In this document: positions 8,564-15,908 of the stretch, piece after piece | How positions within the stretch are numbered: position 1 is the first letter of the stretch | Layout: every line of letters starts with the position of its first letter | Source of the DNA: a virus | IMG/VR virus record: IMGVR_UViG_3300031753_000297 | Coordinates: 1 to 51,268 of that record | DNA: 51,268 nucleotides | Reading direction: 5' to 3' (one strand) | The notes under the pieces: generated by a model | Told to the model about the DNA's origin: nothing | The model's input: the letters and a program-made list of their open reading frames with translations, nothing else | Database searches by the model: none | Translations under genes and position numbers: made by a program

Positions 8564-9304
8564 TTACGAGACGGCGACCGCGGGTACGACGGCCTTGGCG
8601 GTTTGCGGCAACTCGTCCCAAAGACGGCCGTCCAGTGTACGGCCGCCGGCCTTCGGCGTGCGCCCACCCCATTGCTTAAAGAAGAAGGCAACGCCACGGG
8701 CAATGCACTGATCCCGCACACCGCGAGCCCAAGCGAGGTCCATCGGCCTGGCGTGCGGCCCACTTTCTCCACCGACGATGACCCAGTGGATCCCGGTCAG
8801 GTCCAGCGTCACCGGGCCGAGCAGCGGCTCGACCGAAAGGAATCGCACGGCCGCCGGCACCTCTGCTAGGCGCTTCGCGCGAAATGCGAAGACCTGGTTC
8901 TCGACACTGACGCCCATCCAAACGTTCCGCGGCCAGTCCAGCTGCGGCGCCAGGCGCCGGACCCGATCGGCTCGCTTGGTGAGGATCTGATAGGTGTGCT
9001 GGGGTGTTGCAGCCATGACCTCGAACCCTTGACGGATCCAGTCGATCGGGACGTCTTCATGGAAGAGGTCGCTCATGCTATTGACGAAAATCCGGCGCGG
9101 CCGGCGCCACGACAGCGGCAGCGGCACGACCTCGGGATGGAACGTCAGCTCGAACCCGTTTCGATAGCGGTGTGCGCCGGTCGCCTTCAGACGCTTAGAG
9201 AGCGCCTCCGCATAGCAGTGATCGCAGCCAGGGCTGATGTGGCTGCAGCCGGTCAGAAAGTTCCAGGTCGCATCAGTCCACTCGATCGAGCTGTTCTCAG
9301 CCAC
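8564..9304 (-). CDS. DUF5131 / phage Gp37-Gp68 family three-Cys-motif protein
   Basis: A 246-residue protein. The N-terminus has SSIEWTDATWNFLTGC followed by SPGCDHCYAE, giving C20-x6-C27-x2-C30, the three-Cys motif of the Gp37/Gp68 (DUF5131) family, which recalls radical-SAM iron-sulfur motifs. Further family marks are FVNSMSDLFHEDVP, QILTKRADR and SVEPLLGP. It ends two bases from the TcmP stop, so the partner genes are tail to tail. Upstream it overlaps the ribbon-helix-helix gene by eight bases, forming a two-gene leftward operon. Confidence 0.85.
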   Translation of the reverse strand: MAENSSIEWTDATWNFLTGCSHISPGCDHCYAEALSKRLKATGAHRYRNGFELTFHPEVVPLPLSWRRPRRIFVNSMSDLFHEDVPIDWIRQGFEVMAATPQHTYQILTKRADRVRRLAPQLDWPRNVWMGVSVENQVFAFRAKRLAEVPAAVRFLSVEPLLGPVTLDLTGIHWVIVGGESGPHARPMDLAWARGVRDQCIARGVAFFFKQWGGRTPKAGGRTLDGRLWDELPQTAKAVVPAVAVS

Positions 9305-9536
9305 GCCGGCGCGACCTCAGTCGGGCCTGGCTGAGCTTTTTCGTCTTCCGTGCTCGATCGAAGAAGTCCGTGGCGATCAGACGCGTGACCTGCTCCCTAA
9401 CCAGATTCTCGGCGACCTCGGTCTTGCTCGTGCCGTAGACCTCGAGCTCGACCAGGTCGAGTAGCCGATCCACGACCTCATTAGACAACGAGAGGTTAAT
9501 CCGACCGCGCTCGTTCGGTCCACTCTTAGTCGGCAT
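9297..9536 (-). CDS. ribbon-helix-helix type small protein
   Basis: A 79-residue protein; the ATG at 9536 was chosen because a GAAGGAG ribosome binding site lies just upstream (complement of 9541-9547). INLSLSNEVVDRLLDLVELE (about 14-33) reads as the beta strand and first helix of a ribbon-helix-helix fold, followed by a second helix TSKTEVAENLVREQV. The tail is basic. It is the first gene of the operon with DUF5131, and a near-perfect palindrome sits upstream of its start, so it is probably an autoregulator. Confidence 0.6.
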   Translation of the reverse strand: MPTKSGPNERGRINLSLSNEVVDRLLDLVELEVYGTSKTEVAENLVREQVTRLIATDFFDRARKTKKLSQARLRSRRRG

Positions 9537-9555
9537 TTCACTCCTTCGAGGATAG

Positions 9556-9578
9556 CACCAACTGGTAACCAGCTGGTG
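9556..9578. promoter_or_regulatory. palindromic operator upstream of the RHH/DUF5131 operon
   Basis: CACCAACTGGT and ACCAGCTGGTG flank a single central A, matching as inverted repeats at 10 of 11 positions. It lies 20 bases upstream of the RHH start codon, where a promoter is expected. Binding by the RHH product is inferred. Confidence 0.55.
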
Positions 9579-9600
9579 CGCTGCCATTGGCCTGTTGGGG

Positions 9601-9750
9601 GTGGTCCAGGAAGCCTACGACCACGGCGTCAGCACGCGCAATGTAGACGCGCCGGCCATAATCACCGTGGAGCCGCACGCCGGTTTTTACACCACTTCCC
9701 GCGACGTCGCCAAGCGTACGGCGCGTCGTCTAATCGAAGTTGCAAGCTAG
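9601..9750 (+). pseudogene. possible IS256-type transposase remnant
   Basis: Reading from the GTG at 9601, residues VVQEAYDHGVSTRNVD resemble the conserved GVSTR-x-VDDL region of IS256-family (mutator-type) transposases. The similarity stops after about 16 residues, and the frame ends at a TAG at 9748-9750 after a different sequence (FYTTSRDVAKRTARRLIE). Only a scrap of the transposase is left. No inverted repeats were found. It could also be a small unrelated ORF. Confidence 0.35.
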
Positions 9751-9817
9751 GTGCAAAAGTCTCTCTGAGTCTCTGTATGCGTTCGCGCTCAGAGCCCTAG
9801 AGGGCGGGCTCTCATCA

Positions 9818-10456
9818 TCACGCTTTCGGATGATCGGTTTCCGGACCGTAAACAGGTCCAACGGCCTCCAGATTGCGCTTGAGCCACTCTTGGCTTAGCA
9901 CTTTGGTCGCTTCACGGAAGGCCTTCCTTGCTTCCTCTAATTCGTGTGGGCTGGGCAGCGGGTCGGTCATCGCCGCAACGATCACTTCGCTACGGTAAAG
10001 GCCAAACTGGAGCGTCAAGTCTTTGCATCGTTTCTCGACCGAGTGAACCGCGTCCTTGAATTCGGATTCTGCAACCAAGTCCAGTGTGGCCCTGGCATTA
10101 CTGATGTCTTTCGCCGCACCCCTAATCCCTTTGATTTGTCGTAGGCGGTCGACATAACGAGATCGATCGTAGATCCCGCGATTTAGGAGTCCCAGTGAGC
10201 CAAGGAGCCCTCCCACAACGTCTTCCACAACCCCCACTGCGACCACCAGTTGGGCGAGCCCTCTCAATGTCTCGCTGCGCTGCCAATTCGCGTAAAACTG
10301 CCTTTGTCCCTCCACCCGCCCTTGGGCAGCCAGCCTCTCTGCCGCATTTCTGTCCTTCTGAGCTTGCCTTCGAGCCTCCCACGTAGCAACCAGCGTGAAA
10401 AGCGCGACCAAGATCGTGACACCAACGAGCGCCCACGTTGCGATTACTAAGTCCAT
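9818..10456 (-). CDS. single-span membrane protein with coiled-coil
   Basis: A 212-residue protein from the ATG at 10456, preferred over 10489 because the transmembrane helix (LVIATWALVGVTILVALF) then begins at the N-terminus. A charged stretch of about 35 residues (ATWEARRQAQKDRNAAERLA) follows and looks like coiled coil. The remainder is soluble and helical. It resembles the many single-span hypothetical proteins of accessory islands; no enzymatic motif is visible. Confidence 0.55.
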   Translation of the reverse strand: MDLVIATWALVGVTILVALFTLVATWEARRQAQKDRNAAERLAAQGRVEGQRQFYANWQRSETLRGLAQLVVAVGVVEDVVGGLLGSLGLLNRGIYDRSRYVDRLRQIKGIRGAAKDISNARATLDLVAESEFKDAVHSVEKRCKDLTLQFGLYRSEVIVAAMTDPLPSPHELEEARKAFREATKVLSQEWLKRNLEAVGPVYGPETDHPKA

Positions 10457-10610
10457 CTCGCTGATCTGATCGCATGAATTGGAAAGCAACGTTGGCCTTG
10501 AGCGATTCTGCGGATGATGTCAGCCGCGGTTATCTTTTGGAGGTCCGCCATCGACGGGACGTTCATTGCCACAACCGCCAGAAGTCGAGCCGCCGTGTAC
10601 TCTGGAATTG

Positions 10611-10861
10611 ATGCCCGGCTTTTTCCCCGTTTCGTTCTTTGTCTTCGGTGTTCTCTTCATCATAGAGGGAGGATTATCCTTGGCTCGCGGACGAGTTGTT
10701 TTGGCTGGCCCTGGGAAAAGCGGCCTCGCTCCACCTGGGAGTTTTGGAGCCAACTCCTGTTCGGCATCGCCTTCCTCCTGGCTATTCGACCACGTCGGCG
10801 TCGATCCAGTGGAGCTCGGCGGAGCAGCCCAGCTCTTCGGTTGGGCCGCCCGGGACGGTGA
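10611..10861 (+). pseudogene. frameshifted small two-helix membrane protein
   Basis: From the ATG at 10611 one frame gives MPGFFPVSFFVFGVLFIIEG, a good first membrane helix. After the GGGAAAA run near 10713-10720 the coding character moves to another frame, which gives WEFWSQLLFGIAFLLAI and a basic end. Joined by a -1 shift the two pieces make a two-helix membrane protein of about 80 residues. The 3' end overlaps the opposite-strand gene at 10782. A mutation or a sequencing error is more likely than programmed shifting. Confidence 0.4.
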
Positions 10862-11828
10862 ACGCGTGCACCATCCGCAGGCCGGAGACCGGTCGCATCA
10901 CGCCTAGGCTCAGGACCTGCGTCGAGGGATCGAACCGACCGACCGACCAACGGTCCAAGAGCTCGGCGACGGCGCGCTCCCCGGGGCCGTTGACGAGTAC
11001 GTACCTCTGTCTCCCCAGACTCCTATACGCGGCTGCGTCATAGGGAACGAGCGCCTCAGGCTCGATCGCGCAATCGAGGACGATCTCGGCCTTCTCTGGT
11101 GACACGAACCGGAGGACCTCCGTTCCATCGCGTGTGCGCGCCGTAAAGAACGCGTAGGCACCGGTGCGCGTCCAGCCACCAACGTCGACGACGGCGCCAA
11201 CCCCTCGAGTTACCACCCGACTCTCACCAAGGCCGCTCATCACTCGCGCCGCGTCGTCGGTCAGCAAGAGCGCCAGGTCCTGCGTCGGCGACCAGGCGAT
11301 GGTCCGCGGCCAACCACCGCGATACTTCTGGTGGACGACTGCCCGCTGGCGGACGTCATAGACGACGACGCCAACCGCGAGCCGTCCACCGTCATCGATG
11401 AGGTGGGCCAGCATGAGGAGCTGACTGCTCGAGTTCCACGGGACATAACACGACTGCGGAAGCAGTCGGCTGCCAATCACTTCGAGCAGCGCCCCGTGGC
11501 GCTTCGTGCTCTCAGCCCCGTCTTCGAACACCCTGGCTTCGGTCCAGACGCCGAGTCCCATCCGGACCTCGCTCGGCTTTCCTAGGACAAGTTTCAATCT
11601 GCCATCTGGGCTTACGTACGACTCCGAGTCCGGCATCCAGCGGGAGCGATCGGCGCCTTCGGCGGTCGGGACCAGCCTCACGTTGGTGACCCCAGGCATG
11701 CCGAGCGATCTTACGAGGCTAGCGTGTAGATCCAGATGATCGTCATTGATCGAAGCCAGCGCACGTTGAAGAAAACGTTTCCATGCAGCTACAGCAACGG
11801 GCCGCCCGCGCCTTCTAAAGTTGTCCAC
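10782..11828 (-). CDS. hypothetical beta-rich protein, possibly propeller-like
   Basis: A 348-residue protein with no recognised family. Repeated short strand-turn units with Trp/Ser-Pro and Asp (WMPDSESYVSPDGRLKL, IAWSPTQDLALLLTDDA, GGWTRTGAYAFFTARTRDG) recall WD40/TolB-like beta propellers. There is no signal peptide, so it is probably cytoplasmic. Its start overlaps the end of the upstream NYN gene by 40 bases, so the two are likely one leftward operon. Confidence 0.5.
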   Translation of the reverse strand: MDNFRRRGRPVAVAAWKRFLQRALASINDDHLDLHASLVRSLGMPGVTNVRLVPTAEGADRSRWMPDSESYVSPDGRLKLVLGKPSEVRMGLGVWTEARVFEDGAESTKRHGALLEVIGSRLLPQSCYVPWNSSSQLLMLAHLIDDGGRLAVGVVVYDVRQRAVVHQKYRGGWPRTIAWSPTQDLALLLTDDAARVMSGLGESRVVTRGVGAVVDVGGWTRTGAYAFFTARTRDGTEVLRFVSPEKAEIVLDCAIEPEALVPYDAAAYRSLGRQRYVLVNGPGERAVAELLDRWSVGRFDPSTQVLSLGVMRPVSGLRMVHAFTVPGGPTEELGCSAELHWIDADVVE

Positions 11829-12430
11829 TTCTCGAAAAATACATCACTCAAATCGATAAAATTATCGGCTGCGAGTCGCAGCTCATCGCTCAGCCCTGCG
11901 TCGGGCTCTCGAAAAAAGAGGACGAAGACCAGCTTCCCAAGCCTTTTTACTTCCTCAATGAGCGGAACGTAATCGCCATCTCCGGCTATTAAGACTGCCG
12001 CGTCGTAGTTGCTTAGGAAGGCGTGGCTGAGTACGTCCTTGGTCAAGGCGATATCCACACCTTTTGACTTTCTGTCGCCGGTTCTCTGAAAGACATACGG
12101 GGTAAAGCCCAGTGTCCAGAGGTCATCTCTAATCTCCCTTAGCGTGGGAGGATCACCTCGAGCGCTGGTGTAAAAGTAGGCCCTTGTCGCGTACCTCCGG
12201 ACGCCGATGGCGCTTATATCGCTGAATCGAAAACCCTGCGTCGCGGGCCAGTCGGGAATCCAAACAAAGATGTCTGGCCTCCAGTAAGGTCCCTCTTTAA
12301 GAGCGTAGCCTCGGGCCTTAGCTACCGCCTGTGCCCGAATGGTGAAGTTTTCACCGTCAACGAATAGCATCCAGCGTAAGGCGGTAGGGTCATCCGGCTC
12401 CCTGATCGGAATAAAGGACTCCAGGGCCAT
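11789..12430 (-). CDS. NYN-domain (PIN-like) ribonuclease
   Basis: A 213-residue protein. FVDGENF (23-29), KSKGVDIALTKD (121-132) and LIAGDGDYVPLIEEVKRLGK (147-166) supply the Asp set of NYN domains (LabA/DUF88 type), which are metal-dependent RNases related to PIN domains. Such proteins occur in RNA processing and in defence or mobile-element islands. An internal ATG at 12370 would give MLFVDGENF and remains possible, because the longer start leaves just 28 bases to the divergent integrase gene. Confidence 0.8.
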   Translation of the reverse strand: MALESFIPIREPDDPTALRWMLFVDGENFTIRAQAVAKARGYALKEGPYWRPDIFVWIPDWPATQGFRFSDISAIGVRRYATRAYFYTSARGDPPTLREIRDDLWTLGFTPYVFQRTGDRKSKGVDIALTKDVLSHAFLSNYDAAVLIAGDGDYVPLIEEVKRLGKLVFVLFFREPDAGLSDELRLAADNFIDLSDVFFEKWTTLEGAGGPLL

Positions 12431-12458
12431 TCCATGTGTGGTATATCAAACGCCGGCA

Positions 12459-13415
12459 ATGCCAGAAGGGAAGTTGCTTGCTCCGCCGAGCGGCCAAGGC
12501 TTGGCGCGGCTAGCCGAGGAATGGACCGATTGGCTCCGCAAGAAATACAAAGCCTCCACAATGAGGGATTATCGCTTCTGGCTCGACGACTTCCTACGAT
12601 ATCTTCGACCGCTTCAGGTCACCGACTCTCGCGCCCTGACCCGTCGCCACGTTGAAGGGTGGCAGGATCAATTGACGATGCGCATGCTCAGTCAAGCAAC
12701 GCGCAGTTTGGGCACGACCTCGATTAAGCGGTTCCTCTTATGGGCGGAACGCAAGGGCGTACCTTTTGGCGATCCCAATCTCTTCCTTAACGTCGCAACC
12801 GTTCCGGTACCCGACCGTTATCCACACCCATTGCCGGATGAGGACCTGAATAAGCTTCTCCAGTATTTCAAGTCGCAGCCCAACACCCAAATCGCGTTGC
12901 GAAACCGGGCCCTCTTTGATGCATTGCTAGCGAGTGGGGCCAAAATAACGGACATGCTGGCGCTAAACCGAAGGGATTTGAGCCGCATTACAAGCGTCAG
13001 GCAAGCCGGGCGTCGAACCATCGCGGTTCCGCCCAGTGTTGCGTTTGAAATCGCGGAGTATTTAGACAAACGGACTGACGACAATCCGGCACTGTGGATT
13101 ACAAACCACCCGCCGACGATTCGCCGCCTTGCACCTGCGGGCGTCCTTAAAATCTGGGAGCGGACTGCTGACGCCATCGGAATCCGTCGCTTTACTTCCC
13201 ATCAGTTGCGCGACACGAATACTCTCAAACTAATGGAAGCGGGTGTCCAGCTATCCGTGATTGCCGCGCATCGTGGCAATAAAGAAATCGAACCGCTAAG
13301 AAAGTACGTGCAATTGATCGCTCAGCGCCGTCAGGAAGCGCTCGATGCCATCGAACAGGTCATAGCTGGGCGCAGTAGTAAGACTAAAAAGAAAAATCGG
13401 CCCACCAGCCACTGA
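12459..13415 (+). CDS. tyrosine recombinase, catalytic Arg replaced by Lys
   Basis: A 318-residue protein with an N-terminal SAM-like core-binding domain (about 15-100) and a C-terminal catalytic domain. Catalytic residues visible are H248 and R251 (SHQLRDT), H271 (AAHRGN) and Y283 (RKYVQL). The first arginine of the family box is a lysine: ASGAKITDML, K162. This substitution usually weakens or abolishes recombination, so the enzyme may be degenerate or a divergent subtype. It is divergent from the NYN gene and converges on the second integrase. Confidence 0.75.
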   Translation: MPEGKLLAPPSGQGLARLAEEWTDWLRKKYKASTMRDYRFWLDDFLRYLRPLQVTDSRALTRRHVEGWQDQLTMRMLSQATRSLGTTSIKRFLLWAERKGVPFGDPNLFLNVATVPVPDRYPHPLPDEDLNKLLQYFKSQPNTQIALRNRALFDALLASGAKITDMLALNRRDLSRITSVRQAGRRTIAVPPSVAFEIAEYLDKRTDDNPALWITNHPPTIRRLAPAGVLKIWERTADAIGIRRFTSHQLRDTNTLKLMEAGVQLSVIAAHRGNKEIEPLRKYVQLIAQRRQEALDAIEQVIAGRSSKTKKKNRPTSH

Positions 13416-13557
13416 AAAACTCGGAGGCCGTGGATGTACCTACGAACTAACGATGTGGCGCACGTGCCGCGTGGCCGTTTAGCTAAAACGACCGCTCCCT
13501 GCCACGAAGAAGACGAAACGGTGGGTCAACAAGAACGGCAAGTGGCAGTTGGAAGAA

Positions 13558-13576
13558 CCGGCGAGGTATTCGCCGG
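13558..13576. terminator. hairpin between convergent integrase genes
   Basis: CCGGCGA and TCGCCGG pair perfectly around the loop GGTAT. The hairpin lies between the convergent ends of the two recombinase genes. On the minus strand it is followed by a T-rich TTCTTCC run, so it may end transcription of the second integrase. Confidence 0.4.
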
Positions 13577-13591
13577 CTCTCCTGACGGTTT

Positions 13592-14617
13592 TCAGGCTGC
13601 TGAGTCGAAGAAGCGGTCCCATCCGCGGATCAGCTCGGCTTTTCCGAAGTGGACATAACGAGAAACCATGCTGAGGGTGGTGTGTCCGAGGACGCGTTGA
13701 AGTCGGAGCAGATCCATCCCACCCGCGAGCGCCCTCGTCGCGAACGTGTGCCGAAACGTGTGTGGTGACACCCGGCCTGGCTTGATGCCTGCCCGCTGGC
13801 CTAGGCGCCGGATCATCAGCTGGATTGCAGATGGCCGCAAGACTTGCCGGTCCTCCTGGCCGAACCCAGACCGCTCGGTAACGAACAGAGCAAGGCACGA
13901 CGTGGTTGGACGCTCGTGGGTCACGTAGCGTCGAAGCTTGCGAGCCAAGACGGTCGTCAAGGGAACGGCACGCTGCTTGTTCCCTTTGCCAGCCCGCACA
14001 TCCAAATAGGGGCCATCAGGATGGTCCAGCCGAAAATCTCGGACCTCGAGGCCACATAGTTCGGAAACGCGCAGGCCGGTGCCGAGCAGGACCTCGATGA
14101 TGAGCCGGTCGCGGGAGCTTGCCAGGCCGAGCATGGCATCGATCTCGGCCGTAGTGAAGACACGCGCTTCGCGAACCGGCTCGCGGGGCGAGGGCAGCCG
14201 TCCGATCCCGCGATCGGGTGAGTAGCCTTCGGACACGCACCAGCGATAGAAGGCACGCAGGACCCGGTGGTAGGCGTGTAGGGACGCAGGAGTCAGCGGG
14301 GTCCACTCGCTGCTGACCTTGCCGTCGAAGCGATGCCGGGGCCGGCGGCCGTCACGCTGGAGCTGGTCGCGCAGCTCGCGAATGTGCACGCGTTGGATCT
14401 GGTCGACGGTGCGAATGCCTTGGCGGGTCAGCGCCGGCAGGATGCGCCCCTGAAAGAGGTCGCGGTACCAGTCGATGGTGGTCTGACTGCGGTTGCTCAG
14501 CCGCAGCTCGGAAAGCCAGTCCCGTAAGGCAAGCTCGAGGGGCATGCCGCCCCCGCCGCTGGTTGAAGGATCGCCGACGGCGCTAGAAGCGGACGAAACG
14601 CGGGGAGTCGAAGCCAT
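13592..14617 (-). CDS. int: tyrosine integrase of the phage
   Basis: A 341-residue protein from the ATG at 14617; residues of the longer open frame before it lie in the attachment-site region and were excluded. N-terminal core-binding domain at about 27-130. The catalytic set is complete: R183 (GTGLRVSEL), K211 (AGKGNKQR), H286 and R289 (HTFRH), H312 (LGHTTLS), Y321 (RYVHF). The tRNA-Lys 3' half begins 139 bases upstream of its start, the usual int-att arrangement. It catalyses site-specific integration of the phage. Confidence 0.9.
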   Translation of the reverse strand: MASTPRVSSASSAVGDPSTSGGGGMPLELALRDWLSELRLSNRSQTTIDWYRDLFQGRILPALTRQGIRTVDQIQRVHIRELRDQLQRDGRRPRHRFDGKVSSEWTPLTPASLHAYHRVLRAFYRWCVSEGYSPDRGIGRLPSPREPVREARVFTTAEIDAMLGLASSRDRLIIEVLLGTGLRVSELCGLEVRDFRLDHPDGPYLDVRAGKGNKQRAVPLTTVLARKLRRYVTHERPTTSCLALFVTERSGFGQEDRQVLRPSAIQLMIRRLGQRAGIKPGRVSPHTFRHTFATRALAGGMDLLRLQRVLGHTTLSMVSRYVHFGKAELIRGWDRFFDSAA

Positions 14618-14755
14618 GGATAGATCACCCTTTTGCACTTTTGCAATCTTGTAGATCACTTGACTTCGACCATTTTGGCCGCGGTTTCGGGGTTTGTGTG
14701 CGGGACGAAAGTGGACCGAAACCGAATTGAAAACCGGGGGAAAACGGAGAGGAAG

Positions 14756-14797
14756 TGCCTGCACCAGGATTCGAACCCGGGACCAACTGATTAAGAG
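14756..14797 (-). tRNA. 3' half of tRNA-Lys(CTT), phage attachment-site core
   Basis: Read on the minus strand, 42 bases match tRNA positions 32-73: anticodon loop CTCTTAA (anticodon CTT), TCAGT, variable loop TGGTC, T stem CCGGG and CCTGG around TTCGAAT, acceptor strand TGCAGGC and discriminator A. The T stem pairs. The bases before the anticodon loop (AACAC) cannot pair with TCAGT, and no matching acceptor 5' strand exists, so the 5' half is missing. No CCA is encoded. Integrases commonly use exactly this 3' portion of tRNA genes as att core. Confidence 0.8.
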
Positions 14798-14857
14798 GTG
14801 TTGGGCCTCCCGCCAAATACGAGAGCCGACATCAACCCGGCATTAGACCAACTGATT
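14781..14857. repeat. 12-bp direct repeat flanking the att core
   Basis: GACCAACTGATT occurs at 14781-14792, inside the tRNA half, and again at 14846-14857. Both copies are preceded by AACCCGG at slightly different spacing. The outer copy is therefore a degenerate duplicate of part of the tRNA core. It could be an arm-type integrase site or an old core remnant. Confidence 0.5.
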
Positions 14858-15123
14858 TACGTGACGATCCGAATCGTCTCCGACCTCTTGCCACCTTGAC
14901 GACGACGAAGCGCGCGCAGGCTTTCCAGATATTCGGCAGCCTCTTTGACCCGCAGATCCAGGAGTTGGGCCGGATCCCCGGCAGGCTGGACGTTCCGGAG
15001 CCACGTGGCTTCGTGGATAAGGAAGGCGCGAAGCTCCGAGACCTTGAGCTCCTGGGCGGCGTCCTCATAGCAGTCCGCGAGCGCGCGGAAATGCTTGACG
15101 ACATCTTCCGCTGTGACTGCCAC
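14857..15123 (-). CDS. small hypothetical protein in the lysogeny module
   Basis: An 88-residue, mostly helical, charged protein beginning MAVTAEDVVKHF. No family is recognised. It lies between the CI-like repressor and the attachment core on the repressor's strand; an excisionase or other accessory factor is conceivable by position only. Its stop codon abuts the second copy of the att direct repeat. Confidence 0.55.
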   Translation of the reverse strand: MAVTAEDVVKHFRALADCYEDAAQELKVSELRAFLIHEATWLRNVQPAGDPAQLLDLRVKEAAEYLESLRALRRRQGGKRSETIRIVT

Positions 15124-15154
15124 CCCAAACCCCCGCCCACTAGTTTACGCACAG

Positions 15155-15514
15155 TTAACCGACCTTGACAGCATTGGCATCAGCCGCCGCTTCGCCGCCT
15201 GTCATTCTCTGCAGCAGTTCGATGATGAGGCGTCGGCTTACGGGTTCCAGCCGGGCCCAGAGCTCGGCAAGTTGCTGCTCGTCCGGACCGCCAGGCGAAA
15301 ACATGGGATAGCCCGCGGCACGGAAGAGGTCGGCGATCGGAACTTTGAGGAGTTGCGAGAGCCTCCCCAGGCGTTCTGGCTCCGGGTTCTCGGTCTCGCC
15401 GCGCTCCAGCCGGGCGTAGGCTCCGACCGCGTAATCGACCTTTCGGGCGACATCCTCCTGGCTGAGATCAGCACGTCGACGTGCATCCCTGAGGAGGGCG
15501 CCCAGCCGCTCCAT
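15155..15514 (-). CDS. XRE-family repressor (CI-like)
   Basis: A 119-residue protein from the ATG at 15514. Residues about 3-60 form the helix-turn-helix: LLRDARRRADLSQEDVARK then VGAYARLERGETENPEPERL, typical of the Cro/CI-type fold. A C-terminal helical segment (about 80-110) may dimerise. It is divergent from a second XRE gene at 15657 with a palindrome between them, the classic lysogeny switch, so it is most likely the prophage repressor. Confidence 0.75.
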   Translation of the reverse strand: MERLGALLRDARRRADLSQEDVARKVDYAVGAYARLERGETENPEPERLGRLSQLLKVPIADLFRAAGYPMFSPGGPDEQQLAELWARLEPVSRRLIIELLQRMTGGEAAADANAVKVG

Positions 15515-15614
15515 ATCTGCCACCAAACGACGCGAGAGTAGACCCGGAGGGCTACCCACTTAAAGCCATCCTCCTGCCGCTGGACTGGCAGTCGTATACG
15601 CCCGGCCCCTACCT

Positions 15615-15634
15615 CTTTAGGACTTTACCTAAAG
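15615..15634. promoter_or_regulatory. operator palindrome in the repressor/Cro intergenic region
   Basis: CTTTAGG and CCTAAAG form a perfect 7-bp inverted repeat around ACTTTA. It sits in the 142-base gap between two divergent XRE genes, 22 bases before the rightward GTG start. This is the expected place for the repressor/Cro operator that controls both promoters. Confidence 0.65.
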
Positions 15635-15656
15635 TGGTTGCAGTTAGTCAATCAAA

Positions 15657-15908
15657 GTGCTATTGTCCGCGGCAGTGGGCATCGCAGATCGGATGCTCGG
15701 CGAGCAGACCGCCGACATTCCACGAGCAATACGCCGGGGGCGGCTCGTCAAGCGCCTAACCCAGCAGGAGCTCGCCGATCGGGCCGGGCTCCAGCGAACC
15801 ACCATCAGTGAGCTCGAAAACGGCAAGCACCCGCCCGAGCTGCGAACGCTCCGAGCCCTGGACGACGCATTCGGCCAGCCCGTCGAGACCTTCCTCCGGA
15901 GCGCGTGA
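15657..15908 (+). CDS. XRE-family Cro-like regulator
   Basis: An 83-residue protein with a GTG start at 15657 (a GTG at 15675 and an ATG at 15693 are alternatives). RLVKRLTQQELADRAGLQRT and SELENGKHPPELRTL give a clear helix-turn-helix. It opens the rightward early region and is divergent from the repressor, so a Cro-like or early activator role is likely. Confidence 0.7.
   Translation: MLLSAAVGIADRMLGEQTADIPRAIRRGRLVKRLTQQELADRAGLQRTTISELENGKHPPELRTLRALDDAFGQPVETFLRSA

Noticed and set aside
14798-14860. A tRNA-Ser(TGA) reading of the stem-loop GCCGG/TCGGC beside the tRNA-Lys half
   Set aside because: The anticodon-like stem pairs, but there is no matching acceptor or D stem and the distance to a T arm is far too long for a tRNA.
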